This document shows, one piece after another, positions 1 to 11,740 of a stretch of 64,000 nt of DNA. Made by a program: the position numbers and the translations under genes. The DNA comes from Vanilla planifolia (lineage: Eukaryota > Streptophyta > Magnoliopsida > Asparagales > Orchidaceae). Numbering within the stretch: the stretch's first letter is position 1; each line of letters starts with the position of its first letter. The notes below the pieces were generated by a model. The model was given only the letters and a program-made list of their open reading frames with translations. It was not told where the DNA came from and did not search any database. The stretch is from contig CM043875.1 in NCBI GenBank assembly GCA_023846275.1, positions 26,917,470 through 26,981,469 on the forward strand, given 5' to 3'.

Positions 1-1424
1 TCCATGAATAAAAACCAAAAAAATAAGGAGAAGAAACGAAAACAATACGTTCGCATTGAGATTCGGGAACCATCTGACTGAACCAGAGATTTCTGCTGCT
101 TGCCTTGCATCTTGATCTCCATGGGACGTTCCTCTAGAAGACACTTCCTGGTCTCCGTTCGAACCTCCATCAGCTCCGTAGCTCGACCAAGCATCAAAAG
201 CTAAAAAAAGCATCAAACAGAGAGAACAGATTAATCAAAGAAAGGAGGAGGAGAAACCTGTTCGAAAAAGAACTCACCGTGTTGAGATATGGTGTGATTC
301 GAGTCATCAAAGCTGATCGGAAACAAGAAATAACCCAGTAAATCTTTGCGCCTGGCGAAGTTGATCTTCTGTTCCACCGCCTCCGGGTTGTCAAAGCTGA
401 CCCACAAGTCTCCGTGGTGCAAATATGCGAACACCGTCTCCTTATCGTAGACCAAAGTCGAACCGTTGTCTCTCAGGGTTTCTTCTACCTCGAAATAGGC
501 CATCACTCCGCTTTGGTTGCTCGACCTCTGCCTCGGACCTTCGGCGACCACTGCGGCACCGGGTTCGGTCTTCTCTTTGTTCTTGAGGTACCATGATCTC
601 CCGTACAGAGGAATGCCCATCACCATTTTACAGGAAGCGACCCCGGAATCGAGCCAGGAGCCTATGCCATAGCTGGTGGAGGAGTGCGAGGTCTTCGCAA
701 ACAGAGCAGCGTCGGCAGCGGCCACCTTGCTGTTCTTCTGGTACCCGAAGCAGAGAACATTGATCCAATCCAAATTACGAGAGATGGCGTCAATTGGGTA
801 ATCGACATTGTCGTCAGAGCCACCAAAGAGATGGCCGGAGAAGTAGACCGTAGCGGTTAGGAGAAGCGGCGACTCGGGTTCTCTTTCTGTTTCCACTGTT
901 TCGTTACCTACACGGGCTCTCCACTCCGCAAGCAGGAGTTGGAGGTTGGCCATGTCGGCTGGGGAAGACGGATACTGCCACGAAAGATCCAAGCCATCAA
1001 AGGAATGCTCCCTTGCGATCTCCATGGTTGATTCGATGAAAGCTGCGCGGCGGATGGGATCCGCCGCCATGGCGGAGAAGGCCGCGTTCGACTCCTCGAT
1101 CCGGTGCGCGTCGGTTGCGATCGATAGGAGTGTCTTCACAGAAGAGGAATCCTTTTTGAGAGTCGCCGAGAAGACGGCGAGGAGGGGGAGTTCGTCCGGC
1201 TGAGAGATAGAAATCGTCGAATCGAGTGGGTCGACCGAAAGGGAAAAGTAGTAGATGTGAGTGTAAAGAGACACATCGATGGTTGAAACAGGGGAGTACC
1301 GGCCGGAGCTTGAGAGCCAGTAACCGGCTCTCACCTGACGAGGTGATGCACCACACTGCTGAGAAACGGCAAGAGCAGAGCGAGCCGCGATTATGAGGAA
1401 GACGATTAGCCTGAAGAAGGGCAT
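1..1424 (-). CDS. Class V chitinase-like (GH18) receptor, probable receptor-like kinase, 5' part
   Basis: The protein reads from the Met at 1424, which is followed by a hydrophobic signal peptide (residues 1-19, ending SALA); the in-frame ATG at 1481 would bury that signal. Exon 1 is 1424-278 (382 codons plus one base). A donor GTGAGT at 277 and an acceptor TTTTTTTAG at 201 remove a 77-nt intron. Exon 2 (200-1) stays in frame to the window edge, giving 449 residues. Residues about 30-380 are a GH18 fold (MGIPLYGRSW at 269-278), but the DxxDxDxE motif reads DGLDLSWQ (143-150), so the middle Asp is Ser and the catalytic Glu is Gln. Exon 2 adds a hydrophilic spacer and a hydrophobic stretch (about 433-447) that looks like a transmembrane helix. 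Tobacco CHRK1, a chitinase-related receptor kinase, has this layout and also lacks the catalytic Glu. A kinase domain left of base 1 is inferred, not seen. Confidence 0.85.
201..277 (-). other. Phase-1 intron of the GH18 receptor gene
   Basis: The donor is GTGAGT (from 277 downward) and the acceptor is TTTTTTTAG (ending at 201). Splicing joins a phase-1 exon end to a frame that stays open for 67 codons. If the intron is retained, the reading frame continues for 15 residues (GEFFFEQVSPPPFFD) and stops at 231, which would give a secreted protein without the membrane segment. Confidence 0.75.
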
Positions 1425-1489
1425 CCCAGCATCCTCTCTCTTTCCGGAACTCAACTTTTCTATTCCTCGGAAAGGATTCAAAACGCTGC

Positions 1490-2890
1490 TCTGATAGAAA
1501 AAGACGGATTAGGAGAGCTCATCTGCGACAGAGATTTGCCAACGGAGAAAGCCGAGGTCTTCCACTAAACACATGGGAAATCTCGGTCTGAAGAAGAGGG
1601 AGAAAGAAGACCGATGGGAGAAGGTGGTTTCATGTGCTGGAGGACCCTTTAAACTGCCGTGATTGGTCACTTTTGTCTTCTGCTGTAAAGATTCTTCGCC
1701 GGAGAGAGCAGGTCGTGGCACGCATCCCATGTGCGGCTCCTTCGGATGCTCTTCTGTCTTGCACGTGTCTCTATGTTGATGCTTAGTTGTGGTCTGGAAA
1801 GGCAAGGGCTTTTGTCTCCAGATTGAATGAGAAGGGGTTGCTTTAGGGTTTGAAACCTTTTAACAGAAAGGTTTAGTTTCTCTATAAAAGGTTTTACTAT
1901 GAAATATTATATTTGTTATAAAAAAGATTATTAATAATATAAAAAAAAAATAGACATCAGTCATGATATAATCACAAGTATTAGAGAGACAAGAACAAAG
2001 TGTGGTTTAAAATGTGTATTGTTAATGAGGTTTTAATCTTTATAGGTTGATTTTTTTCTTGTACGTGTCATCTTGATTGGGGCTCTTGTTCAAATGTGCT
2101 TCTCATTTTTTATGAAGGGAATAGATATAAACAATGATCATTAAGAGAATAACTAAATACAAAATGATTTGAATCATTTTATTAATATTAGCATTCATGC
2201 TTAGATGCAACAACTGACTATTAAAGTAGTATGCGACCTATAGAATGAAATGAGATGATCATTCTACTCAATTCTTATTGGCCATAACCATGAACTTCAT
2301 CTAACATGAGGAATACATCGAACATGAAAGTTAATATAAATAGTCTAATATAAATAATAAACATCTAATATAGAAGCTTTAGCCTTTCTAGAGTTTTTGC
2401 ATGCCTAAACACATATTCATCTTTCTCCAATTTATGATCTTTTCATCTTGCCCTTATGTCTCTAATAGGGATGATAGTTTCTTCTCTTCCATCACAATAT
2501 CAATTTCTTTCTCATGCAACGATAACCTTCTCCTTCCATCTAGCTTTCAACATTTACTACTTAAATTAGAGAAGTTGAAATCCCTTATTCCAATTCAAGC
2601 TATGAAAGTAATAATGCATAAGAGTTAGATAAGTTCACTCCCACTCCACTAACACGTCTTTAAAAGCTTGGTCGAAACTGTATTAATAATATCTTATGAA
2701 TGTTCGTACAAATGTTTATTCAACAAAAGTGATAGCAAAGGCTTTAGAAAGGACGGGCATACACTAGTCTCACAAAAATTTACTATACAATGCAAAATTT
2801 GCCACACAAGCCACAATTGTGCTTCCTTCTTAATAAACATTAATGATCTTGAATTTATCAAAAATGCATAACAAAACAAATTCATAACAA
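1490..2890. other. Intergenic region upstream of the GH18 receptor gene
   Basis: No gene is recognised. The first 350 bases are GC-richer and should hold the 5' UTR and promoter of the minus-strand GH18 gene; a clear TATA box was not found. An open frame at 1509-1805 has no recognisable domain and is treated as chance. From about 1,860 the sequence is AT-rich and featureless. Confidence 0.5.
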
Positions 2891-2899
2891 CTAAAGAGA

Positions 2900-5800
2900 T
2901 AATATTGGTTACACCAACAGCTTATTATGTCGATTTTGAGTGTAAGTTATTTTTCTTGTCATGCCATATCCATTATAATGCTTTAATTCACCAATGCTTT
3001 CATTTTGGGATTCTTGTGATTTATTTGCACCCAATCCAATAAATTTTGAAGGGACTAAATTTCATCCAATAATTAAATATTATAATTATATAACATCTGT
3101 TGAAGCATAAAATTTTAAATCAACTTTACTCTTTTACAACTCCATAAAATATGATTAATAGTTTCATCATGAGGCTAGCTCCATGGGCATTGAATATCTT
3201 TGTTTGTTTCCCTTTGATATAGCCAACATTTAAAGATACAACAAAAGATAAAATTTGCTAAATAAAAATCCTTATCTTAGGTTGAATGCATAGCTTATAG
3301 AACCAATTCACCAATCTATTTCCATCTTGATTTAAATTCAAGAAACTTTTATATAAATATGAGTCAATTGATTTTTGTATGTCCATGTGATGCCAAACCA
3401 AAAAGCCTCCTTTGCCCATTGTAGCTATTTTAATTTTACAAAATTTGAATTACATGTAGTCTAAAATTAAAACGAAGCTTACACTAATTCCATTGTCCAT
3501 CACTATCCAAAAGGGCATCGCCATTGTCCCAATTAGTATTGATGATAAATGTTGGCCATTTGTTCAAAGGTTTATTGCCAATCCATTTGTCATCCTTATA
3601 TCACATTGTTGCCCATTATCAATATTGTCATATAGTTTTAGCTTTGGTGAATTCACCTACCTCACAAAACATCCACCGAAGCTTAGAGCCTCCTATTCTC
3701 CATTGGAAAATATTACTGTGTTTGCCATACTTGTGTTGAGAGAATCAATCCATATAGTTCATTAGCAAGGAATCACTTATAATGTTTGAGCCATTAAAGC
3801 TATTTGTCATGTCATTAATCTCTTAAAGTTCTAAACCTCATAAATCTTTAAGCATTGTAACTCCCTCCCAACTTATTTAATGCAAAGTCATGCCCTTAGC
3901 CAAACTATACAAAAAGGTTAGCATTATGTTTCAAGCATAACAACTCTTCCAACAAGAGACAGAGATATTGCAAGCCCAAAGCAACACTTAATACATCGAT
4001 TTCTATGTAATGTGCTTGAAATCTTATTGCTTAAAATTTATTGTCCAAAGTGGGATCCCTAGGCACATAATGAGTTGACTTTGTCTAATTTTTAACTTCC
4101 TAACTACAATTTTCCTTTGTCCTCAACATTCTTTTATTAAACATTACATAAGATCTATTATAATTTACTTTTTATACTAAGTACTTGCATATTCATTAAT
4201 AATCTTCCTAATAATCTTCTTAAGCTTTGTGCAATTTCTTGTGCTACAAGAATGTATAAAATAATCTCCCAAAAATAAATGCACCTAGCTCAAAATGCTA
4301 GCTAGAAAGACATGCTTCAAGTTGTTTATCATAACCTTAGTCACCACTTTATATATGTCGTTGCATTGGCTATTTGGCCCAAAATGACCAAGGTGCATGG
4401 GATTATATCTCTTAGGAACAAGCACCAATACAATGTCCTTCAATTTAGCAGACATCTTGCCAAAGCTAAGCAACTACATAATTACTTTTATGATGTCTTT
4501 TTATTGGTAATATCCCAATATCCTTAAAAACATTCTATGGTAAAACCATCCACCAAGTGTTTTGTTCTTGCTCACAAATGATATAGCTTGTATGATCTCA
4601 TCCTTAGTAATCAATGCCTAAATTGTAACAATCTCATAGCTGCCCAAAGGATAAACAAATAAAGCAGACTCCTGGACTTGGTGTTATGACTCCATTTTGC
4701 TATAAAATACTCAAGCAACATGCACTTAAAATCTCCAACATTTGTGTGAGCTTCCTTAGTTTCATCTTGCAATTAATGCATTGCATTTTGCCATTTCTTT
4801 TTGGCCGCTAAAGAAAGCAAGCATTTCTATCACCTAATTTTGTCAATTGCTAGTTGAAACATTGCCACCACCACTTATGCAATGTAGCATTGTGATATTG
4901 CAAGATTAACTCTATTTTCCTATTCTCAATATCATTCAAACTTGAAGTCATTTCTTTGATTTATAGCTCATTGATTGCCTTTTGAATATTATGAGGCAAT
5001 TGAGAAATAGATCCAAACTCTCTCCTACTCCAATTATGTTGGCCACTGAGGGTTCATTGAAACTCAGTACATATAACATTGGTAATGGTCGTTTTTAGCT
5101 TTCCTAGTCCATGTAGTTTTCACCACTCGGGATTTTGGATACCTTACCTAGCAATTATCAAAAGCCATTCTTCTTTCAAGCATGCTGCCACCTAATTGTT
5201 GGACTAGATTAACAATGAACAGCTATCAGATCCCAAACAAGGAAGATTATGCACTTGGATACTAAAGAAAGCATAAATCCCTTCAGATTAAAAAGAGCTT
5301 TGTCCAACCTCTTATAGATTCTTATTATACCTTCTTTATTGTTGCACCAAGTATATTTATTGCTAATAAATCCCAAATCACACGAATCCAATTTGCAAAT
5401 AAATTGTTGGAATTCCTCTTGTAGTGCCATTTACTTAAATCTCTTTCCACATTTTTTCTAAGCTTATACAAATGTTAAAATCTTCAACAATAATCATGAG
5501 AACATTATAAGGAACAACAAATCCAATATGTTGCAACTGGAATGGTTCTCATTACTGATTTGCACCATGACAATTTGCTCAATAGTATCTCACCACCTAT
5601 ACTTTGATGGTATTTTTGTGAAAGAACAATACTAACTCCTGAGCAACCCTTTCATGGTCCCACCACATAGTACAAGTTTCTCCCAAATAATTAATTAACT
5701 TGCCACAGAGTGAAAACACCAACCTTGATTTCGAGCAAGACAACTATAAAGATCTAGTTTCATTTGATGATATTCTGTTCTTAAATCTTGGATCCTTATG

Positions 5801-7900
5801 TTCCAAGGTAATGCATTAAGCATTTTAATAAAATGGTGTAGATCTTTCAGAAATCCCTTGGCCAACCAGGTTTAGCAAATCTATTGCAGACCCAAATGTG
5901 AGACTGCACAATATTCTCACTCATACGATAGGCAAGCTGTTTTAGTAATGACTTCAACTGTGCTGCAAAATTGCTGAATCATAAGATTATCTCCTGAAGC
6001 TTTGCATATTCAAAGATTGGTCATAACCACATTCAAAATGCACCCATGCACAACATTGTAGAAAATAAAATATAGACCAACTGCTGCTTCACACTCAAGG
6101 CTACCTTCACCCGAGATTCCCATCTAAAATCCGCTGAGTTTGCTTGGCACTTTCATTCCCATTGCCAAACCTTCGGTTGGGATTTGGACATGCCCATTGC
6201 ATTTTGTTGCATTGCACACACCAAATGCACATCAGGGAAGAAGCACAATTTGCCAAAAATGTAACCGGTCTCTTAATATTCCAGTACAGAATTGTCAAAG
6301 CCAACATCGGCTGGATGGATGAGCACCAAATCTGAGTTGTTTTGGGTTGAAGTGCCATCTTTAGTAATGAGAATTAACCTGTTGCATTTGAAGATAGGAA
6401 CTGGGAGTGTACAGCTGCAGCAAATTCCAATGTTTGAGCTGAATATGCAAGATGGTTTTGAACTGCAGGTTGCCAAGAAAATTTCAAATGGCCTGTCGGC
6501 ATAATGGTTTTGCTAAAATGTTGCATCTTACCTCCACCTTGGCCCCTATACAACGATCATTTTATCCTTGTACTATGACAACAAAGCACAAACATTTTAA
6601 ACAACAAACAGGGATAGAGAACAGAATCACCTTTTCATCTTCCCAACATAATTCCAATGCACCTCTTTGTTGGGGAATAATATAACTATTTGATGCTTCC
6701 CACCATAGAGAATTTTTGAAAATTGACCCAGCTTTCATCTTCCCAGCACTTGGGTTATAAAGTTAGTAAAATTCCCAATCATAAACAGCCTGTTGAAGTG
6801 AATGGCCCCTTTCAGCTTCACACCATGTGAATGTCAAAGGAAGCATATTAATGGAAAATCATACTGTATCATAAACATGTTTTTGCTTGAACAGTAAAGC
6901 AATTGCATAAATATCATTGGAAACAATGATCGAAGAAAATCTTCAGACAAGGCAATGAGGTATCCAATTGCTTAGACGAAGCTCTTGTCAAAATGAGAAG
7001 TTTGCTAGATTACCCTCACCTGTACTTGTAAGTTGGCAGCCTGCTTTGCGGTGATGACGCCGACTTCACATTGCTGTTTCAGATTGAAAACATTTGAACC
7101 TGATAGATTGTTGGGCTGCTATAACTAGCCTTAGGCACTGGGGCTTGAAGTTGTTCCTTCAAACCTTAAGAGGCATCCATGTTTTTAGTTGGCGTTTCAC
7201 TTGCTTTCATTGGTTTTGTTGTTTCCCCATTTTGAGGTAGGGTTGGAATGGAAATGCAATGCCTTCTTCTGGGTTGGACCATCATCCATAGTACTAATCC
7301 AGTTAAATCCAGTTCCTTTATCTCCTCAGCCTCAATACTGAAGTAGAAAGTAAATTTTTCTTTGTTTACCACTCCAGTAGAATCAGCGGTGTGTTCCACA
7401 TTTGGGGTAGCCGCCTCAATAGGGTGGGACTATCCAATTTTTTGAACTCTTGTGTAGCCGTTGAAAGGTAAAGCCCAACCTTCTGTCCTACCAAAAGATA
7501 TATGATGATCCATCCGTCAAATTATATTAATTCTCCAATAGATGAAAACGATGCGGACAATATTGTTCTAATGCTATGCCATAAGAGCCATGTTTTACAA
7601 AGAAGGGCATGTGCAATGAGTTTACGAAGTTGATAATTTTCATTGCTAAGTAAATACCTCTTTACTAAAGATATGCCAATGCTCGACCATTCTCCTAGCC
7701 TCGCCATCTATGGAGTGCCGCTAAACCCTAGAGAACATGTCGTCACTTTGCACATGATCTCAATGTCAACTATATTCTAGCACTAATGACGTTTAGATTG
7801 TTAAGATAGCCATCGGAAGGAATAGCCCAAAACTGGTTCATATGGCTCACCCTTGTGTTCTTTGATATCTATACTAAGCTAACATAATTTGAATCTTGGC
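2900..7900 (-). mobile_element. Decayed plant L1-type LINE
   Basis: Fragments in the right order on the minus strand match the better-preserved LINE at 43,739-50,224. ORF1 traces lie near 7,550-7,700 (DUF4283-like, IRTILSAS and FDGW) and near 7,270 (VQPRRR). The start of the endonuclease may be near 6,290 (ILYWNI). Its later part is at 5,209-5,430 (KYTWCNNKEG, RLDKALFNLKG). The start of the reverse transcriptase is at 4,285-4,473 (IVLVLVPKRYNP, NDIYKVVTKVM). A zinc-finger trace (HDETINHILWSCK) lies near 3,140-3,200. The distance from VQPRRR to the zinc finger is about 4.1 kb, against 3.8 kb in the later copy. Stops and frameshifts are frequent throughout, so this is an old inactive copy. The ends are approximate because no target duplication was found. 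Confidence 0.75.
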
Positions 7901-10130
7901 TTGCCATCACAAAGAAATCTTAAAGAGTAGACCAAAACTTATTCAAAAGCAAAAAAGGAAAACATTAGTTGTTCAGAAACTATATCAATGATTTCAACTT
8001 AACTTTATTTGATTTTTTAGGGTGGTACTATGTTTGTTCTAAGAAAAAGTTTATATCTCAAAGGCATATAAATACCTTTTCTAATTACTTTATTTAATTT
8101 TAAAAAATTTTAAGAACTTATTGATTTTTTTCAAAAAATTGTATATCTTAAAAAAACAGCAAAACACCTAAAATTGTGAAATTAAAACGAGATATAAGCT
8201 TATAAAAAAGTTTAATATAAAACAAACTTAACATGAAAAAAAATGGGATATTTTTGGAGAAATTAAAAAAAATTCATGAGGGAGAGAAGAAAACACAATT
8301 CCAAGAAAAGGTAAAGATGAACTCGAGCTTATAAAGGGAATTTCAGAAACTAAATCTATCTAAAAAGTGTGACTATGACAAATCAGATCAAGGCATGCAT
8401 CACTATATACAATAAGTGTATTTGTTTGTTTGTGATTATATTTATATATAGTGACCTTCTTTGATAAGAATTTAAAGAATAAATTGTGAAATCGAGTGAT
8501 GAATGCTTCACTTCTCGCATTACTTGCTATATATTGAGATTAATTGGTTCTTTTTGGAACTTTAGGTGGTTCGCAAAAAAAGATCGCGAAAAAGATGATA
8601 ACTATAGTATAAACATGATGCAAAAAAGCGGTTTTATGGCATTTTATTATTCTTATAAATTCTAATATGAGACTAAAGCACAAAAATTTGTAAATGGAGG
8701 AAAAGGTTATTATATTTTAGAATTACTTTATACTTTTACAAGTGAAAAAAAAGAAAAATACAAAATGAATAGAAATCAAAGTTCGATTTTCAAGAATAGG
8801 GCAAATGTCAACTCAAAGAAAGATCTGAAGATGGGAACCTAAGGAATAATTGATAAGTAAATCTCGCTCCAAATAGTGGCTTTGGGGGTTGAACTCGAAT
8901 GTTTTAAAAATGTATTTAACTTATATTCTAGAACTAAACTCAAATGGAAAAGGAAAATTAACAAAAAATATTAATAAAAAAAGGTTTAAAAACTATTCAA
9001 ATGATTAAAGAAATGGGTTAATTTAAGAAAAAGATAATTTTTGTTATTATATTTATTATTTTTTAATTATTTATTATTTTATGCATGATATAATATGATT
9101 GAGACCCAACATATAACATAACCCTAAATTTGTATTGCTTTATATTTATGTTACATAACTTTTGGATTAAGCAATTTTATGACCTAACAATTTCAAATAA
9201 TAAGAATGCACTTCACAAGACACTAAAGCAAAAGCAATATTGATTTTTAAAGAAAATGCTTATTCAAAATTATTGTTATGAAACACCTGTAATATTCTCA
9301 AATCTGGGAGCATTACAGAGAAGAAAACTGATAGAAGATCAGGAGAATATGTAGTCAAAACGTTTAATGAAAGAGAATGGAATACAACACCAAACTTCCT
9401 ATTATCTTCTCGCCAACCTTTTGCAAGCTGATAGGAAACTTGCCTGTTATGCTTCACCCTAACGAGCTTTCCAGTATCAGAGACTGGCTTCTGTGACTTT
9501 TTCTGGGTTTGGTAATACTTCTAAGGCTATTCAGTATGTTGTAAACGTGTAGTAAAATGCAGATGGCATTTGTTGTTTAACATTTGTTTTTCTTTTCCAT
9601 TGCTTTATCAACAAGCAGATCTGTAGCAGCTTTGTTTAATTTTTTTTTCTCCTTATCAAGTAAACAAGCCGTGAACTAATCATTTTAAGTTGTCTTTTGA
9701 GATACAAGAAGGAAAGTTTTTGCCTCATTTTATGTTTTTAGATAATTTTTCTATAAAGCCAATTAAGAAAATATAAGTTTATATAATTGGATAAGTAATA
9801 AAAGAAAAATAACAAAAATAAAAGGTATTTTTAACATAATTTTCTAGGTTTTCTCTTATAAGATGACTACTAATATAAAATGTATGATGAAGCCCAAAAG
9901 TGAAAAAAAAATTGTCTAAGTAATGGTTATACTAACAAATAAACATAGGTTTCTATGAAAATATAGGTTTACTTGAATAAGATGAGCCATTTAACTTCAA
10001 ATGGTAGACTCACTTGACTCGTAGCAATCACGATCTCCAAGAACTTGAGATTGATATTGCTTGATGTCACATGAATATCAAAAGTTGAAGCAGGATTATT
10101 GACATGAATCTTTAGAGAACAATTAACGAT
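7900..10130. other. AT-rich intergenic DNA
   Basis: Mostly AT-rich sequence without a recognised gene or element. The one stretch that reads like coding sequence is described separately at 9,260-9,520. Confidence 0.5.
9260..9520 (-). other. Coding-like fragment of unknown origin
   Basis: On the minus strand a frame runs from about 9,520 through the Met at 9,457 to 9,260. It contains SDTGKLVRVKHNRQVSYQLA and then GWREDNRKFG. The composition (basic, few Leu/Ile/Phe) differs from chance frames in the AT-rich surroundings and the base composition is locally less AT-rich. I do not recognise the family. It could be one exon of a broken gene or part of a transposable element. Confidence 0.25.
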
Positions 10131-10500
10131 GACCAACTTTGTAGGAAATATGCAATTCACATTTCATCATTTTTAAATGTATTGATAAAAACTATGAGTT
10201 CATCTATAAATATGACAATCAAAAAACACATTTCACATTATCAAATATCATAATCTACAATGGATTTATCTAAATTGAAAATATATATTTTATATTTCAT
10301 CATTTTTAAAAGTATATACAAAAATTATAGGTTCATTCATAATATATAAACAAAAAACACATTTTACTTTACCAAATATCGTAAAATTCTATAATGGATC
10401 CATCCAAATTGTTTTGTACAATTTGCATTTCATCAGTTTAAATGTTAGATAAAATTTATAGACTCATCAACAATATTGTAAATAAAAAATATATTTTACT
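10130..10500. repeat. Tandem repeat of about 133 bp, roughly three copies
   Basis: The string TTTCATCA recurs at about 10,162, 10,295 and 10,428, each time followed in order by a Met/stop-rich AT segment, a run AAAAACACATTT(A/C)AC, and AATATC(A/G)TAA with a TCTA(C/T)AATGGAT block. The copies are diverged. Related copies occur at about 41,940-42,170. Confidence 0.6.
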
Positions 10501-11040
10501 TTATCATCTAATATTTATTTATTTTATTTTTTAATTTATCCTATTAACAAACACAGTAGTAATTTATAATTTGAAAATTCATTAAACGAAATTTATTAAA
10601 AATACTTAAATCTTTTATCATGAAATAAAGTATCATGTTAGAGATCAACATCACAACAATATATATTAGACACCTAACTAGAATAAAGATATTGTAACAT
10701 TATCAAATTTATAAACAAGATATGAATTGAGTTATCTAATAAAATATATTGAATTATTTTAAAATTTAAAAATAAATATTTTTTTGGAGTTCTCCAAAAC
10801 AATTTTAACTACGCTTATTTTATCTTAAATCGGACTTCATCTAAAATTATGATATAATTTTAAAATTAAAGTAATAAATATATAATTAAAAATTAATAAT
10901 TGAAGTCCTAAAATTTAAAATCAGGAAATCCCTAATTACGGGATTTTAAGACCGACCGTTGCCAATATTATCTTCTTTCTCCCTAATTTTGCTTCGGTAT
11001 ATCAATGTAAAATCGAGTTTTTCAAATTTATTTGAATTGT
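10500..11040. repeat. Duplicated 5' flank of MADS copy 1
   Basis: From about 10,500 to the MADS start the sequence matches about 38,985-39,590 upstream of MADS copy 3, including AATTGAAGTCCTAAAATTTA and the block GGAAATCCCTAATTACGGG. Copy 2 lacks most of it: its upstream sequence joins the shared part only at TTTTAAGACCGACCGTTGCC (about 17,090). No gene lies here. Confidence 0.65.
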
Positions 11041-11052
11041 TTTGGCGGGAAA
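11041..11052 (+). promoter_or_regulatory. E2F-type site, MADS copy 1
   Basis: TTTGGCGGGAAA is a perfect match to the E2F/DP consensus TTTSSCGS. It lies 107 bp before the ATG at 11,159 and is kept at nearly the same distance before copies 2 and 3. A role in S-phase or meristematic expression is inference. Confidence 0.55.
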
Positions 11053-11158
11053 AAGTGTACTTTAAAAGAGAATTTGTTATTTTAATTGTCAGTTAGGGTC
11101 ATTTGGTTCCATCTCCTGCTGCTTCCTGTTTCATTTGTCCACTCTTGCTCCGATCCTG

Positions 11159-11740
11159 ATGGGCCGCGCAAAACTAGAGACGAAGTATCGGGAGGATCGA
11201 CGGGCACGCCTCACCACCTACTTGAACAGGTTGAAGGGAGCGAAGAAGAAGGCTGGTGAGTTATCCATCCTCTGCGGCGTGGATGTACTGATGGTTTCCT
11301 GCTCGCCAGATCTCAACGCTACCAACTGCTGGCCCGAAGATCCCGCCTCCTTCCGCAGCATCGCTGACAATTATCTCTGTCGTCGGTGGAGGAAGCTCGG
11401 ACCATTTCTTCCTTCTCCAGCTTTCCCCTCATTCCTTGAAGAGCTTACAGCATTAGAGGCGAAGCTCGAAGAAGCCAGGGAAAGGATCTGTTTTCTGGGA
11501 TCTGCTGCTTCTGAGGAGCTTTCAGATTTCGTTCCTACAGTTGATGAATTCGACTTGGAGTTTCCTACACTTGCTAATTCAATCTCCATAGCAGAAACAG
11601 ACTTCAATTCGACCAGGAGCATCAACAACAGCCTCTGCGATGATAGTTATTTCGATTCTGTATTCATGGATGATGATTATGTGAGCTCTGTTGTACCATT
11701 AGTCTCCATCTTCTCTGACGATGCTGATCAACTTCGGTAG
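11159..11740 (+). CDS. M-type (type I) MADS-box protein, copy 1
   Basis: This encodes 193 residues. The N-terminus MGRAKLETKYREDRRA followed by KKAGELSILCGVDVLMV is a diverged MADS DNA-binding and dimerisation domain (about residues 1-60), and the WPED that follows is typical of type I members. After it come a short alpha-helical stretch with LEELTALEAKLEEAR (about 90-110) and an acidic Ser/Asp-rich tail ending DDADQLR. It has no intron and no K domain, as usual for type I genes. Type I MADS proteins act as nuclear transcription factors, mostly in gametophyte and endosperm. The ATG at 11,159 is chosen because the frame upstream has no ATG. Copies 2 and 3 lack the acidic tail. Key basic residues are less conserved than in typical MADS boxes, so DNA binding is uncertain. 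Confidence 0.8.
   Translation: MGRAKLETKYREDRRARLTTYLNRLKGAKKKAGELSILCGVDVLMVSCSPDLNATNCWPEDPASFRSIADNYLCRRWRKLGPFLPSPAFPSFLEELTALEAKLEEARERICFLGSAASEELSDFVPTVDEFDLEFPTLANSISIAETDFNSTRSINNSLCDDSYFDSVFMDDDYVSSVVPLVSIFSDDADQLR

Noticed and set aside
1509-1805. Open frame of 98 codons on the minus strand upstream of the GH18 gene
   Set aside because: No domain, no signal peptide and no coding-like composition; it lies where the promoter and 5' UTR of the GH18 gene should be.
2401-2628. 75-codon frame on the plus strand
   Set aside because: AT-rich chance frame with no domain; it lies just outside the decayed LINE on the opposite strand.
11135-11158. Upstream extension of the MADS copy 1 frame (and similar extensions in copies 2 and 3)
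   Set aside because: The extension has no ATG in copy 1 and differs between copies; the MADS domain begins at MGRAKL as in other family members.
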